From Phycisphaeraceae bacterium (GTDB taxonomy: Bacteria > Planctomycetota > Phycisphaerae > Phycisphaerales > Phycisphaeraceae): a DNA stretch of 15,482 nt. The DNA lies in contig JADZCW010000193.1 of assembly GCA_020851395.1 (NCBI GenBank), forward strand, positions 1-15,482, read 5' to 3'. This document shows positions 1-7,532 of the stretch, piece by piece (the stretch's first letter is position 1; each line of letters begins with the position of its first letter). Under the pieces are notes generated by a model that saw nothing but the letters and a program-made list of their open reading frames with translations, ran no database searches and was not told the DNA's origin. Made by a program: the position numbers and the translations under genes.

Positions 1-307
1 CCTGCAGCGCTGCTTCGCCGGCTGCACCTCCACCACCGACGCCGACGAGGCCCGCATGGCCGGCCGCAAGGCCGCCGAGGCCGCCCTCGCCGGGCACACC
101 GAGGGCTCGATCGCCATCCAGCGCGTCTCCAGCGATCCCTACCGCGTCGACTACAAACTCATCGCCCTGACCGACGTCGCGGCCAAGACCCGCACCCTCG
201 ACCCCAAGTACATCCTCGACGGCAAGGACATCGACGAGAGCTTCAAGGCCTACCTCCAGCCCCTCGTCGGCAAGCTCCCGATCGTCGAGACCCTCCGGGC
301 CAGGTAA
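1..307 (+). CDS. 6-phosphofructokinase family protein, C-terminal fragment (5' end outside window)
   Basis: The reading frame is open from base 2 to a TAA at 305-307 and gives about 101 residues. The segment LQRCFAGCTSTTDADEA, followed by a G-K-A-A-E-A-A-L-A-G helix and a PY...L..VA...K segment, matches the end of the phosphofructokinase fold: the conserved QR pair of the sugar-phosphate site, then the last helices and the 'YLQPLVG' tail. The family phosphorylates fructose 6-phosphate to fructose 1,6-bisphosphate in the cytoplasm. The QRCFAGCTS variant looks more like the long or PPi-type clades than the E. coli PfkA 'HLQRGGSP' form. The residues that separate ATP from PPi use lie upstream of the window, so the phosphoryl donor cannot be decided. 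A strong terminator follows directly. Confidence 0.8.
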   Translation, partial: LQRCFAGCTSTTDADEARMAGRKAAEAALAGHTEGSIAIQRVSSDPYRVDYKLIALTDVAAKTRTLDPKYILDGKDIDESFKAYLQPLVGKLPIVETLRAR

Positions 308-342
308 GAATCCCTCGCCCGTATGGCGAACCTGTTACGATC

Positions 343-383
343 AAACCCCTCGCCGGGGCGTGCGGACGCGAGCGAGGGTTTTT
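343..383 (+). terminator. Intrinsic terminator after the phosphofructokinase gene
   Basis: CCCTCGC at 347-353 pairs perfectly with GCGAGGG at 372-378. Inside it, GCGT (358-361) can pair with ACGC (366-369) over a GCGG loop. Five T follow at 379-383. The A-tract at 343-345 would extend the stem against the T-tract with one bulged C. It lies 40 bp after the stop codon and should end transcription before the UPF0316 gene. Confidence 0.85.
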
Positions 384-436
384 GATTGGTCCCCTCACGC
401 GAACGCTCATCCGCCGCGCCACAACGCGGTTCCCAC

Positions 437-441
437 GGAGG
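437..441 (+). promoter_or_regulatory. Shine-Dalgarno GGAGG that fixes the GTG start of the UPF0316 gene
   Basis: GGAGG sits six bases before GTG at 448-450. An in-frame TTG at 382 also opens the frame, but it overlaps the T-tract of the terminator and would add a basic, non-conserved N-terminus. The GTG at 448 is therefore the better start. Confidence 0.75.
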
Positions 442-447
442 CTCGAC

Positions 448-1023
448 GTGAATCCGCTGCATCAATGGCTCGAAACGTATCCGGTGGCGCTCTTGGCGTT
501 CATCTACTTCGCCCGCGTGACGGACGTCTCGATCGGCACCGTTCGCACGATCTTCGTCGTCCGCGGCCACCGAGGCTGGGCGGCGTTTCTGGGCTTCTTC
601 GAGGTCATGATCTGGCTCCTGGCCGTCTCGGGCGTGCTGACGACTCTGACCGTGGCCAAGATGCTCGCCTACGGCCTGGGCTTCGCCTCGGGCAACCTCA
701 TGGGCATCTGGCTCGAGCAGAAGCTCGCCATCGGCCAGCAGCGCGTCACCCTCATCTCCCAGGGCCGGCACCACTCCGTCGCCTTCGGCCTGCGCCTGGC
801 GGACTACACCGTCACCGAGGTCCCCGCCCACGGCGGGCAGGGCGACGTGGCCATGTGCTTCGTCATCGTCCCCCGCGCCCAGGTCCAGCAGGTCGTCGCC
901 ATCGCCCGCGGCGTCGACCCCGAGGTCTTCACCACCGTCGAGGACGTCCGCCAGAGCTCCCTGCGCCGCGTCGTCAGCGGCCACGAGGCCACGGGTTGGC
1001 GCTCGGTCTTCATCAAGAAATAA
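448..1023 (+). CDS. UPF0316 / DUF2179-type membrane protein
   Basis: The product has 191 residues from the GTG start. Three hydrophobic segments lie at about residues 11-28, 44-64 and 70-88. The N-terminal half carries the family hallmark: IGTVRTIFVVRG (29-40), then GFFEVMIW (49-56), then AYGLGFASGN (74-83). The C-terminal half, about residues 105-175, is a soluble alpha/beta region of DUF2179 type (VTEVPAHGGQGDVAM and following). DUF2179 domains are found in membrane proteins of unknown function such as YitT and YebE relatives; no reaction is established. It begins 65 bp after the terminator and ends 26 bp before the aldo/keto reductase, so the two are probably co-transcribed. Length and organisation look complete. 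The family call is firm; the role is unknown. Confidence 0.85.
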   Translation: MNPLHQWLETYPVALLAFIYFARVTDVSIGTVRTIFVVRGHRGWAAFLGFFEVMIWLLAVSGVLTTLTVAKMLAYGLGFASGNLMGIWLEQKLAIGQQRVTLISQGRHHSVAFGLRLADYTVTEVPAHGGQGDVAMCFVIVPRAQVQQVVAIARGVDPEVFTTVEDVRQSSLRRVVSGHEATGWRSVFIKK

Positions 1024-1049
1024 TGACCCCTCCCAAGGAGTGAATTCCG

Positions 1050-2000
1050 ATGAAAACCCTCGAACTCGGCAACACCGGCGTCAAAGTCAGCGCCCTGTGC
1101 CTGGGCACCATGAACTTCGGCACGCGAAACAGCAAGGAGCTCAGCTACGAGCTGCTCGACCAGTACGTCGCCGCCGGCGGCTCGTTCCTCGACACCGCCA
1201 ACTGCTACTCCTGGTGGAACCCCCCAGGCAAGGGCGGTGAGAGCGAGTCCCTCCTGGGCCAATGGCTCAAGGACCGCAAGCTCCAGGGCAAGATGTTCAT
1301 CGCCACCAAGGTCGGCTTCACCTACCCCCCCGTCCCGACCAGCCTCAAGCCCGCCCTGATCCTCCAGGAATGCGACAAAAGCCTTAATCGACTCGGCGTC
1401 GACGCCATCGACCTCTACTACGCCCACCGCGACGACACCGACACCCCGCAGGAGGAATCCCTCGCCGCCTTCGACAAGCTCATCAAGGCCGGCAAGATCC
1501 GCCTGATCGGCGCGAGCAACTTCCTCGCCTGGCGGATGGAGCAGGCCCGCTGGGTCAGCAGCACCCGCAAGCTCGCGAACTACTGCTGCGTGCAGCAGCG
1601 CTTCACGTACCTGCGTGCCAACAGCAACGCCGACTTCTCCCCCCAGCGCAACGCCTCGTCCGAGCTCGTCGAATGGTGCGCCTTAAATGGTCTGACCTTC
1701 CTCGCCTACTCCCCCCTGCTCAGCGGCGCCTACACCCGCCAAGACCGCAAGTTCAGCCCGCAGTACCAGAGCCCCGACAGCGACGCCCGCCTCGCCGCCC
1801 TGCGCAGCGTCGCCCACGAAGTCAGCGCCACGCCGAATCAGGTCATCTACGCCTGGATGCTCGCGCAACCCTCGCCCATCATCCCCCTGATGGCCGCCGG
1901 CAGCGCGGATCAGATGAAGGAAAACCTCGCCGCCCCGGACGTGAAGCTGACCGCCGAACAGGTCAAGCGCCTCGACGATGCCGGCGTGCCCCGCCGCTGA
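1050..2000 (+). CDS. Aldo/keto reductase
   Basis: The product is a 316-residue NAD(P)H-dependent oxidoreductase of the aldo/keto reductase (beta/alpha)8 fold, acting on carbonyl compounds in the cytoplasm. The catalytic tetrad is intact: Asp48 and Tyr53 (DTANCY), Lys87 (ATKVG) and His126 (YYAHRDD). GxSN-type 'IGASNF' and a C-terminal 'PIIPLMAAGSADQMKENL' segment fit the cofactor-phosphate binding region. The start is supported by AAGGAG at 1035-1040, nine bases before ATG. The loop after Tyr53 (SWWNPPGKGGESE) is Trp/Gly-rich and probably shapes substrate choice. It follows the UPF0316 gene in the same direction, but a functional link is not evident. It converges on the rhomboid gene with only 12 bp between the stop codons. 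The substrate cannot be predicted. Confidence 0.92.
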   Translation: MKTLELGNTGVKVSALCLGTMNFGTRNSKELSYELLDQYVAAGGSFLDTANCYSWWNPPGKGGESESLLGQWLKDRKLQGKMFIATKVGFTYPPVPTSLKPALILQECDKSLNRLGVDAIDLYYAHRDDTDTPQEESLAAFDKLIKAGKIRLIGASNFLAWRMEQARWVSSTRKLANYCCVQQRFTYLRANSNADFSPQRNASSELVEWCALNGLTFLAYSPLLSGAYTRQDRKFSPQYQSPDSDARLAALRSVAHEVSATPNQVIYAWMLAQPSPIIPLMAAGSADQMKENLAAPDVKLTAEQVKRLDDAGVPRR

Positions 2001-2012
2001 ACGCGAAGGCCG

Positions 2013-3170
2013 TCACGCCACCTCCGCCAGCACCTGCTCGGCGAGCTTGCGCTGCGCGATGTCGGTGAGCTTGGGCAGCGCGGCGCTCAGCAACGTCTTG
2101 GCCCTCGCCGCGTCGGTGACATACCGGGCGTAAATCAGCCCCAGGATCAATTCCACCTGCTCTCGCTGCGTGTACCGCCCGTGCACCTCGAGCATCAGCT
2201 CGTAGGCCTTGGCGGCCAGATCATACCGCCCCTGCGACATCAGCGCATTGGCCACATCTAATTGCTCCTGCTGGCCCAGCACCGCCTTGGCGTCGGCCTC
2301 GAGCAGCACGCCATAGAGGTCCGCCGCGTGCCCGAGGTTCTGCTCCCGCAGCGCCCGGCTGATCTGCCCGCGCAGCTCCAGGACCTGCCGCTGCGCCGGC
2401 GTCAGCTCCGCACCCCCGGAAGCGTTCGACACACCCGCGACATTCGGGGCCTGCGCCATCCACGGCGCCATCCCCCCCTTGGTCAGCCTCGCGAACTGCC
2501 GCCGTCGTCGGCGGTGCTCCAGGAGCGCCAAAAGATCGTAAGGCTCCCGCGGCGCCAGCCCCACCCACAGCATCACCATCGCCACCCCGAAACCGAACGC
2601 GTACCCCACCAGGTGCGCCAGGTACGCCACCTGACCGATCCCTAGGAAGTGATAGACCACGTTCGTCCCGATCTGGAACAGGATCAGCACCAGGCTCGAT
2701 ATCTCGAAGTAATCAACGTAGAAGATGAACCAGAAGAACATCGTCACCTGCACCCGCGGGAAAAACACCAGGTACGCCCCGGTCACCGCCGCCACCGCTC
2801 CGCTGGCCCCGAGCACCGGCGACGGCTCGACCAGCGCGTGCCCCAGCGCCGCCAACACCCCGCCCGCCAGGTAGAACCCCAGGTACGCCACTTTGCCCAG
2901 TCGGTCCTCCAGGTTCCCGCCGAACACGTAAAGGAACGCCATGTTCCCGATGATGTGCATCCAGTCCGCGTGCAGGAACTGGTACGTGATGAACTGGTAA
3001 AGCTGCGGATGGTCCGGGTCCAGGAAATATTGCCGGATGCCCTCGTCCGACGGGTCCAGCACCCGATGACGCGTCAGCAGAAACACCACCACGTTCGCCG
3101 CGATGATCGCGTAGTTCACCCACGGGCGCGTGCGGTGGCGTCGATCCGTGCCGATGGGAAGAATCAACAT
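2013..3170 (-). CDS. Rhomboid family intramembrane serine protease with C-terminal TPR-like domain
   Basis: The product has 385 residues. The N-terminal part, about residues 17-215, is a six-helix rhomboid core. The catalytic serine is Ser123 in GASGA and the catalytic histidine is His186 in YLAHLVGYAFGF. The conserved HxxxN of helix 2 is present at His72-Asn76 (HIIGN), in a context typical of rhomboids (ITYQFLHADWMHIIGN). A basic linker (HRRRRRQ) follows the last helix. Residues of about 255-385 form an alpha-helical, TPR-like region, predicted cytoplasmic or interfacial (YDLAAKAYELML and later helices). Rhomboids cut transmembrane or near-membrane segments of other membrane proteins. The ATG lies 12 bp after the stop of the zinc-ribbon membrane protein, so the two form an operon; its Shine-Dalgarno is weak. 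The protease looks active; its substrate is unknown. Confidence 0.93.
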   Translation of the reverse strand: MLILPIGTDRRHRTRPWVNYAIIAANVVVFLLTRHRVLDPSDEGIRQYFLDPDHPQLYQFITYQFLHADWMHIIGNMAFLYVFGGNLEDRLGKVAYLGFYLAGGVLAALGHALVEPSPVLGASGAVAAVTGAYLVFFPRVQVTMFFWFIFYVDYFEISSLVLILFQIGTNVVYHFLGIGQVAYLAHLVGYAFGFGVAMVMLWVGLAPREPYDLLALLEHRRRRRQFARLTKGGMAPWMAQAPNVAGVSNASGGAELTPAQRQVLELRGQISRALREQNLGHAADLYGVLLEADAKAVLGQQEQLDVANALMSQGRYDLAAKAYELMLEVHGRYTQREQVELILGLIYARYVTDAARAKTLLSAALPKLTDIAQRKLAEQVLAEVA

Positions 3171-3182
3171 GCTCGAGGTCCG

Positions 3183-4463
3183 TTAAGGCTTGGAGACCGG
3201 TTCCGCCGCGGGCTGTCCCACCCCCACGGCCTGCCATCGTATGTCATCGGCCCGCAGAACGAGCGCCGGCAGCATCAGATCCACCCCCGCCGCCTCGCCC
3301 GCCTCCCGCGTCAAGCCCCCCGTCGCCCCCCACCGGCCGACGATCTCACCCTCCCGGTCGCGGGCGACCACCTCGAACGCCACCTCTTGTACGGCCCGCC
3401 CCTCGGCCGGTTCAATCCCCAGGACCACATGGTCGACCTGGCCGGGCGTCTGCCCCACGGCTCGCACCTGCCCAATCTCCAGTTCCACCCCCCGCGGCCA
3501 GGCCTCCCCCCCGAGCAACCGTCCCGTCAGCGTCGAGCCGGCCGCGCTCAGCTCCTCGGGGATCGACACCGACACCTCCAGCGACTCGCGCGCCAGCAGC
3601 ACCGGCAGATCCATCCGAGACGCCGCCTTGGCCAGACTCGTCGGCGCCGGCGTCCAGAGCACCAGTTCCAACACCGACCCGACCACCACCTGATCCGTCG
3701 CATTCCGAACCTTCACCACCACCCCCGCAAGCTCCCCCGGGATCGCCCCCGGAAGCGTCGTCGGCTGATCATCGCCCGACGCCGTGCCCGGTTGCTCGGC
3801 AGGGCTGCTCGCATCTCCCACCGCCTTCGCGCCCGGCCAGTCCATCGCATCGACCACCACCAGCTTGCTCGACTCCGAGGCCGGCAACAGGTCCCCCGCC
3901 TCCTGCCATTCCCCCGCCCGAAGCATCACCGCCAGCATCGACACCTTCGCGACCGGCCCCTGTGCCTGCGGGACCTGATCGTCCGCCGGCTGCGTCGGAG
4001 GCGAACCCTCTCCGCCGGACAGGGCCCACATCAATAGGCCCAGCAGCACCACCGCCCCGGCCGCAGCGCTGCCGATCAGCCCCGCCCTCGAGCGGATCGC
4101 CTCCCGCCAACGCAGACCGGCCGACCCGCTCTTGTGCGCGGGAATCACCGACCGGACCACCTCCAGGATCGAGCTGCCCGTCGGGTTGGATGCGGACGGC
4201 GGCGTCTGGGCCGGCGGCTGGACCAGCAAGGCGGGTGAGGATGAAGCGGGCGCCGCGGGGGGCCGCTCGGCAGACGGCTCGCTGGGAGTGATGACCGCGG
4301 GCCCGACCGGTCCGCCGATCGTCGGCGGCGGCACCGTCCGTTGCACCAGGTCCGGCGTCACCGTGAACACCTTCCCGCACTTGGCGCAACGCACCACCGC
4401 TTCGACCCGTACGAACGGGCCGGAACGCACATGACCACAGGCCGGACAGGTCAACCGGTACAT
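3183..4463 (-). CDS. MJ0042-type zinc-ribbon, single-pass membrane protein
   Basis: From ATG at 4463 the product has 426 residues. It starts with an MJ0042-like zinc ribbon: Cys6-x2-Cys9 and Cys26-x2-Cys29 (CPACG...CAKCG), ending KVFTVTP. A Pro/Ser/Ala-rich linker covers about residues 45-98. A single transmembrane helix rich in small residues lies at about 128-149 (GSAAAGAVVLLGLLMW). The remaining 275 residues should be outside the cytoplasm; they read as beta-rich segments (VVKVRNATDQVVVGSVLELVLW; VQEVAFEVVARDREGEIV) resembling FxLYD-like modules, though I cannot confirm that. Planctomycetes and deltaproteobacteria carry many such zinc-ribbon membrane proteins of unknown job. An in-frame GTG 18 bases upstream of the ATG is possible, preceded by GGAGG at about 12 bases; the longer open frame beyond it is antisense to the mutarotase and not coding. 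It precedes the rhomboid gene. Confidence 0.8.
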   Translation of the reverse strand: MYRLTCPACGHVRSGPFVRVEAVVRCAKCGKVFTVTPDLVQRTVPPPTIGGPVGPAVITPSEPSAERPPAAPASSSPALLVQPPAQTPPSASNPTGSSILEVVRSVIPAHKSGSAGLRWREAIRSRAGLIGSAAAGAVVLLGLLMWALSGGEGSPPTQPADDQVPQAQGPVAKVSMLAVMLRAGEWQEAGDLLPASESSKLVVVDAMDWPGAKAVGDASSPAEQPGTASGDDQPTTLPGAIPGELAGVVVKVRNATDQVVVGSVLELVLWTPAPTSLAKAASRMDLPVLLARESLEVSVSIPEELSAAGSTLTGRLLGGEAWPRGVELEIGQVRAVGQTPGQVDHVVLGIEPAEGRAVQEVAFEVVARDREGEIVGRWGATGGLTREAGEAAGVDLMLPALVLRADDIRWQAVGVGQPAAEPVSKP

Positions 4464-4568
4464 GCCCGGCCACTTTAGCACCCCCCGCCCCAGCCTCCAA
4501 GGCCGCACCCCGCCCCGCCAACTCATCCACCGTCGCGGGGAGGAATTGATTCTCGTATAACATCCGCC
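4464..4568. promoter_or_regulatory. Divergent promoter region between the zinc-ribbon gene and the mutarotase
   Basis: This is the only divergent gap in the window, so both transcription units should start here. On the + strand TATAAC at 4556-4561 is a good -10-like hexamer, ending seven bases before the mutarotase ATG; no convincing -35 is visible 17 bp upstream. GGGGAGGA (4537-4544) is too far from the ATG to act as a Shine-Dalgarno for it. On the - strand the same site reads GTTATAC and might also serve as a -10. No operator palindrome was found. Confidence 0.45.
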
Positions 4569-5513
4569 ATGCCCCACACACCCCACGACCCCGCCTCCCT
4601 CCGCCGGCGTTTCGCCCTGCCCAACGCCCTGGACTTCGACGCCGGCCAGGGCGGCCTGACCCGCGCACTGCTCACCAGTCCCCACGCCACCGCCGAGGTT
4701 TACCTCCACGGCGCCCACGTCACCCAGTTCCAGCCCAGCGGCCAGGCCCCGGTCATGTTCCTCAGCCGTCAGAGCCGCTTCGAGCCCGGCAAACCCATCC
4801 GCGGCGGCGTGCCGATCTGCATGCCCTGGTTCTCCGACACCCACCCCCAGAAGGCCGCCCCCAAGCACGGCTTCGTCCGCATCGAGCCCTGGTCCGTCGC
4901 CAGCTCCCGCCAGCCCGACGCCGATTCCGTCGAGCTCGTCCTCACCTTCCACTACCCCGGCGCCCCCGCATCCGGCCTTGAAACCAAATACGGCCCCTTC
5001 TGGCCGCATGCCCTCGACGCCAGGCTCACCGTCACCCTCGCCGCTGACCTGAACATCCGCCTGGAAGTGACCAACAAGGGCAAGCAGCCCTTCGAATTGG
5101 CTGAGGCCTTGCACACCTACTTCGCCGTCGGCGACGTCCGCCAGGCCAGCGTCCTGGGCCTGGAGAACCTCAGCTACGAAGACCACGTCGGCCCCATGAC
5201 CATCCGCCAGCAGGGAACCGCCCCGATCCACTTCCGGGGGGAGACCGACCGCATCTACCTCCGCACCCCCTCGGTCTGCACGCTCGAGGACCCCGTGCTC
5301 AAGCGCCGCGTCATCATCCGCAACACCGGCTCGGACGCCACGGTCGTCTGGAACCCCTGGTCCGACCGCGCCAAAGCCCTGCCCGATCTGGCCGACGACG
5401 AGTGGACCCAGATGCTCTGCGTCGAGACCGCCAACGTCGCCGGCCACAAGGTGCGCCTCGCCCCCGGCGCCACCCACGCCATGAGCGTTGAGCTCGAGGT
5501 CGTCCCTCACTAA
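4569..5513 (+). CDS. D-hexose-6-phosphate mutarotase (YeaD-like, aldose 1-epimerase superfamily)
   Basis: The product has 314 residues, the usual length for this family. Members interconvert alpha and beta anomers of glucose 6-phosphate and related hexose 6-phosphates on a galactose-mutarotase beta-sandwich. The signature RGGVPICMPWFSD (78-90) and PKHGFVR (98-104) are present. Probable active-site residues are His100, His182 (EALHTYF), Asp227 (TDRIY) and the catalytic base Glu286 (CVETAN); Arg78 and Arg104 fit phosphate binding. There is no signal peptide, so it acts in the cytoplasm. No Shine-Dalgarno lies at normal distance from the ATG, and a -10-like TATAAC ends only seven bases upstream, which suggests a leaderless or very short-leader mRNA. 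The putative glycoside hydrolase gene follows after 15 bp. Confidence 0.9.
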   Translation: MPHTPHDPASLRRRFALPNALDFDAGQGGLTRALLTSPHATAEVYLHGAHVTQFQPSGQAPVMFLSRQSRFEPGKPIRGGVPICMPWFSDTHPQKAAPKHGFVRIEPWSVASSRQPDADSVELVLTFHYPGAPASGLETKYGPFWPHALDARLTVTLAADLNIRLEVTNKGKQPFELAEALHTYFAVGDVRQASVLGLENLSYEDHVGPMTIRQQGTAPIHFRGETDRIYLRTPSVCTLEDPVLKRRVIIRNTGSDATVVWNPWSDRAKALPDLADDEWTQMLCVETANVAGHKVRLAPGATHAMSVELEVVPH

Positions 5514-5528
5514 ACACGCGAGTCATCA

Positions 5529-7508
5529 ATGCCACTGCCCTTCCGTCAGATCCACCTCGACTTCCACACCAGCCCCGCCATCGGCGACGTCGGCTCGCGC
5601 TTCGACCCCCGCAAGTTCGCCGCCACGCTCAAACGCGCCCACGTCGACAGCGTCACCGTCTTCGCCAAGTGCCACCACGGCCACCTCTACTACAACACCC
5701 GCCGGCCCGAGCGCCACCCGGGCCTCAAGAAGAACCTCGACCTCCTCGGCCGGCAGGTCGACGCCCTGCACAGCCAAGGCATCCGCGCCCCGATCTACGT
5801 CAGCGTCCAGCTCGACGAGTTCGCGGCTGAGCGGCACACCGACTGGATCGCCCGCCAGGCCGACACCAAGCTCGCCAAGGCCGGCGGCGCGTTCGACGCC
5901 GCCTGGCACGTCATGGACATGTCCTCGCCTTACCAGGACTACCTTGCCGAGCAATTGGCCGAGATCCTCAAGGTCTTCAAACCCGTCGACGGCATCTTCT
6001 TCGACATGTGCTGGAACCAGCGTTCCACGACGCCGTGGACCATCGACGCCATGCGCCGCTGCGGCCTGCATCCCGAGCGCGACGAGGACCGCTACCCCTA
6101 CGCCGCGCAGATGGCCATGGCCTACATGCGTCGCTTCCGCCAGATGGTCAAGGCCTCGAGCCCCCGCGCCACCGTCTACTACAACAGCCGCCCCATGGCT
6201 GAGCTGCCCGGCGACATTCCCCTGATCGACCACGTCGAGATCGAAGCCTTGCCCACCGGCGGCTGGGGCTACGCCTTCTTCCCGCGTTTCGTCCGCCTCG
6301 CCCGCACACTGGGCAAGCCCTACCTCGGCATGACCAGCCGGTTCCACAAGGCCTGGGGCGACTTCGGCGGCGTCAAGCCCTACGCCGCGCTCGAGTACGA
6401 GACCAGCCAGATGATCGCCCACGGCGCCCGCTGCAGCGTCGGCGACCAGATGCACCCCCGCGGCCTGCTCGACCCCTCCGCCTACGAGGTCATCGGCCGC
6501 GTCTACCAGCGCGTCACCGAACGCGAGCCCTGGCTCCGTCGCGCCAAGCCCGTCACGCAGATCGCCCTGGCTCACCTCGTTTCAGGCGTCCCCGGCGCCC
6601 CCGAATCCTGGACCGCCGCCGCCAATGGCGCCGTCCGCATGCTCACCCAGCTCCGCCAGCAATTCGACATACTCGACCCCCGCGAGCAGGATTTTTCACG
6701 CTATTCCCTGCTGATCCTGCCCGATTTCGTCACCGTCGACGCCAAGCTGGCCAAGCGCATCTCCGCCTACCTCAAACGCGGCGGCGCGCTGCTCGCCACG
6801 GGCCACAGCGGCCTCTCCCCTGACGGCACACAGAAATGCCTGCCCCAGCTCGGCGTCCAGCCGCAGGGTCTCTCCCCCTTCCTCACGACCTACCTGCGCT
6901 TCGACCCCTCCGTGAATGCCGCGACGAGCGGCCCCGCTACCGACCACGTCATGTACGAGCGAGGCATCCGCGTGCTGCCCTCACGCGGCGCCAAGGTCCT
7001 CGCCCGCGTCGTCGAGCCCTACTTCGATCGCACCTGGGAGCATTTCTGCTCCCACGCCCAGACGCCCCCCGCCAAGCTCACCCGTTACGCCGCCGCCGTG
7101 CTCAGAGGCCGCGTCGGCTACGTCAGCTACCCGATCTTCAGCGCCTTCGCGAACCACGGCAACTACCCCTACCGCCAGCTCGTCCAGGCCCTGATCGATC
7201 ATCTCCTGCCCGACCCGCTCCTCCGCGTCGACGGCCCGACCGGCCTGGAAACGTCCGTCATGCAGCAGGGCCGCCGGACCATCGTCCATCTCCTCTACTA
7301 CACCCCCGAGCGCCGCACGCCCACGCTGGACATGGTCGAGGACGTCATCCCCCTGGCGGACCTGCACCTCTCGCTGTCGCTGCCGAAGTCGCCGCGCCGC
7401 GTCCAGCTCGTCCCGCAGCGGCGCGACTTGCCCTTCACCTACCGCAGCGGTCGCGTCGAGGTGACGCTCCCCCGCCTCGCGGGCCATCAAATGATCGCCT
7501 TCGAGTAA
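5529..7508 (+). CDS. Putative glycoside hydrolase, GHL6-type TIM barrel with GATase-like and C-terminal beta domains
   Basis: The product has 659 residues. The N-terminal 330 residues fit a hypothetical glycosyl-hydrolase-like TIM barrel (GHL6/Hypo_GH type): HLDFHTSP (9-16), VTVFAKCHHGHLYYNT (43-57) and HPGLKKNLDLLG. Candidate catalytic acids are Asp159 in GIFFDMCWN and Glu237/Glu239 in HVEIEALPTGGWGY, at barrel strand ends where such enzymes place them. A region at about 340-480 resembles the Rossmann/GATase-like domain of beta-galactosidase trimerisation type (YSLLILPDFV, RGGALLATGHSG). The last 95 residues are beta-rich. There is no signal peptide, so the enzyme is probably cytoplasmic. 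It starts 15 bp after the mutarotase stop with a weak ribosome site, implying one operon. Substrate is unknown; related sequences are often labelled alpha-L-fucosidase or beta-galactosidase without direct proof. Confidence 0.82.
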   Translation: MPLPFRQIHLDFHTSPAIGDVGSRFDPRKFAATLKRAHVDSVTVFAKCHHGHLYYNTRRPERHPGLKKNLDLLGRQVDALHSQGIRAPIYVSVQLDEFAAERHTDWIARQADTKLAKAGGAFDAAWHVMDMSSPYQDYLAEQLAEILKVFKPVDGIFFDMCWNQRSTTPWTIDAMRRCGLHPERDEDRYPYAAQMAMAYMRRFRQMVKASSPRATVYYNSRPMAELPGDIPLIDHVEIEALPTGGWGYAFFPRFVRLARTLGKPYLGMTSRFHKAWGDFGGVKPYAALEYETSQMIAHGARCSVGDQMHPRGLLDPSAYEVIGRVYQRVTEREPWLRRAKPVTQIALAHLVSGVPGAPESWTAAANGAVRMLTQLRQQFDILDPREQDFSRYSLLILPDFVTVDAKLAKRISAYLKRGGALLATGHSGLSPDGTQKCLPQLGVQPQGLSPFLTTYLRFDPSVNAATSGPATDHVMYERGIRVLPSRGAKVLARVVEPYFDRTWEHFCSHAQTPPAKLTRYAAAVLRGRVGYVSYPIFSAFANHGNYPYRQLVQALIDHLLPDPLLRVDGPTGLETSVMQQGRRTIVHLLYYTPERRTPTLDMVEDVIPLADLHLSLSLPKSPRRVQLVPQRRDLPFTYRSGRVEVTLPRLAGHQMIAFE

Positions 7509-7532
7509 TCCCTCATTTTTTAGGTTTTTTCG
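7509..7532. other. T-rich convergent junction between the glycoside hydrolase and S9 peptidase genes
   Basis: Two runs of six T (7516-7521 and 7525-7530) fill the 24-bp gap, in sharp contrast to the GC-rich surroundings. No GC-rich hairpin precedes them on the + strand; only AGTAA/TTACT, made from the two stop-codon regions, can pair. It may help to end + strand transcripts, but it is not a standard intrinsic terminator. Confidence 0.4.

Noticed and set aside
2649..4037. Open frame of 462 codons on the + strand
   Set aside because: It is antisense to the rhomboid and zinc-ribbon genes and has the low-complexity Arg/His/Pro composition of a shadow frame.
4464..5510. Upstream extension of the zinc-ribbon gene to about 775 codons
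   Set aside because: The added part is Gly/Ala/Val-rich and antisense to the mutarotase; the zinc ribbon just after ATG 4463 is the natural N-terminus.
5526..6575. Open frame of 349 codons on the - strand
   Set aside because: It is antisense to the glycoside hydrolase, with Val/Asp/Gly/Ala-rich shadow composition.
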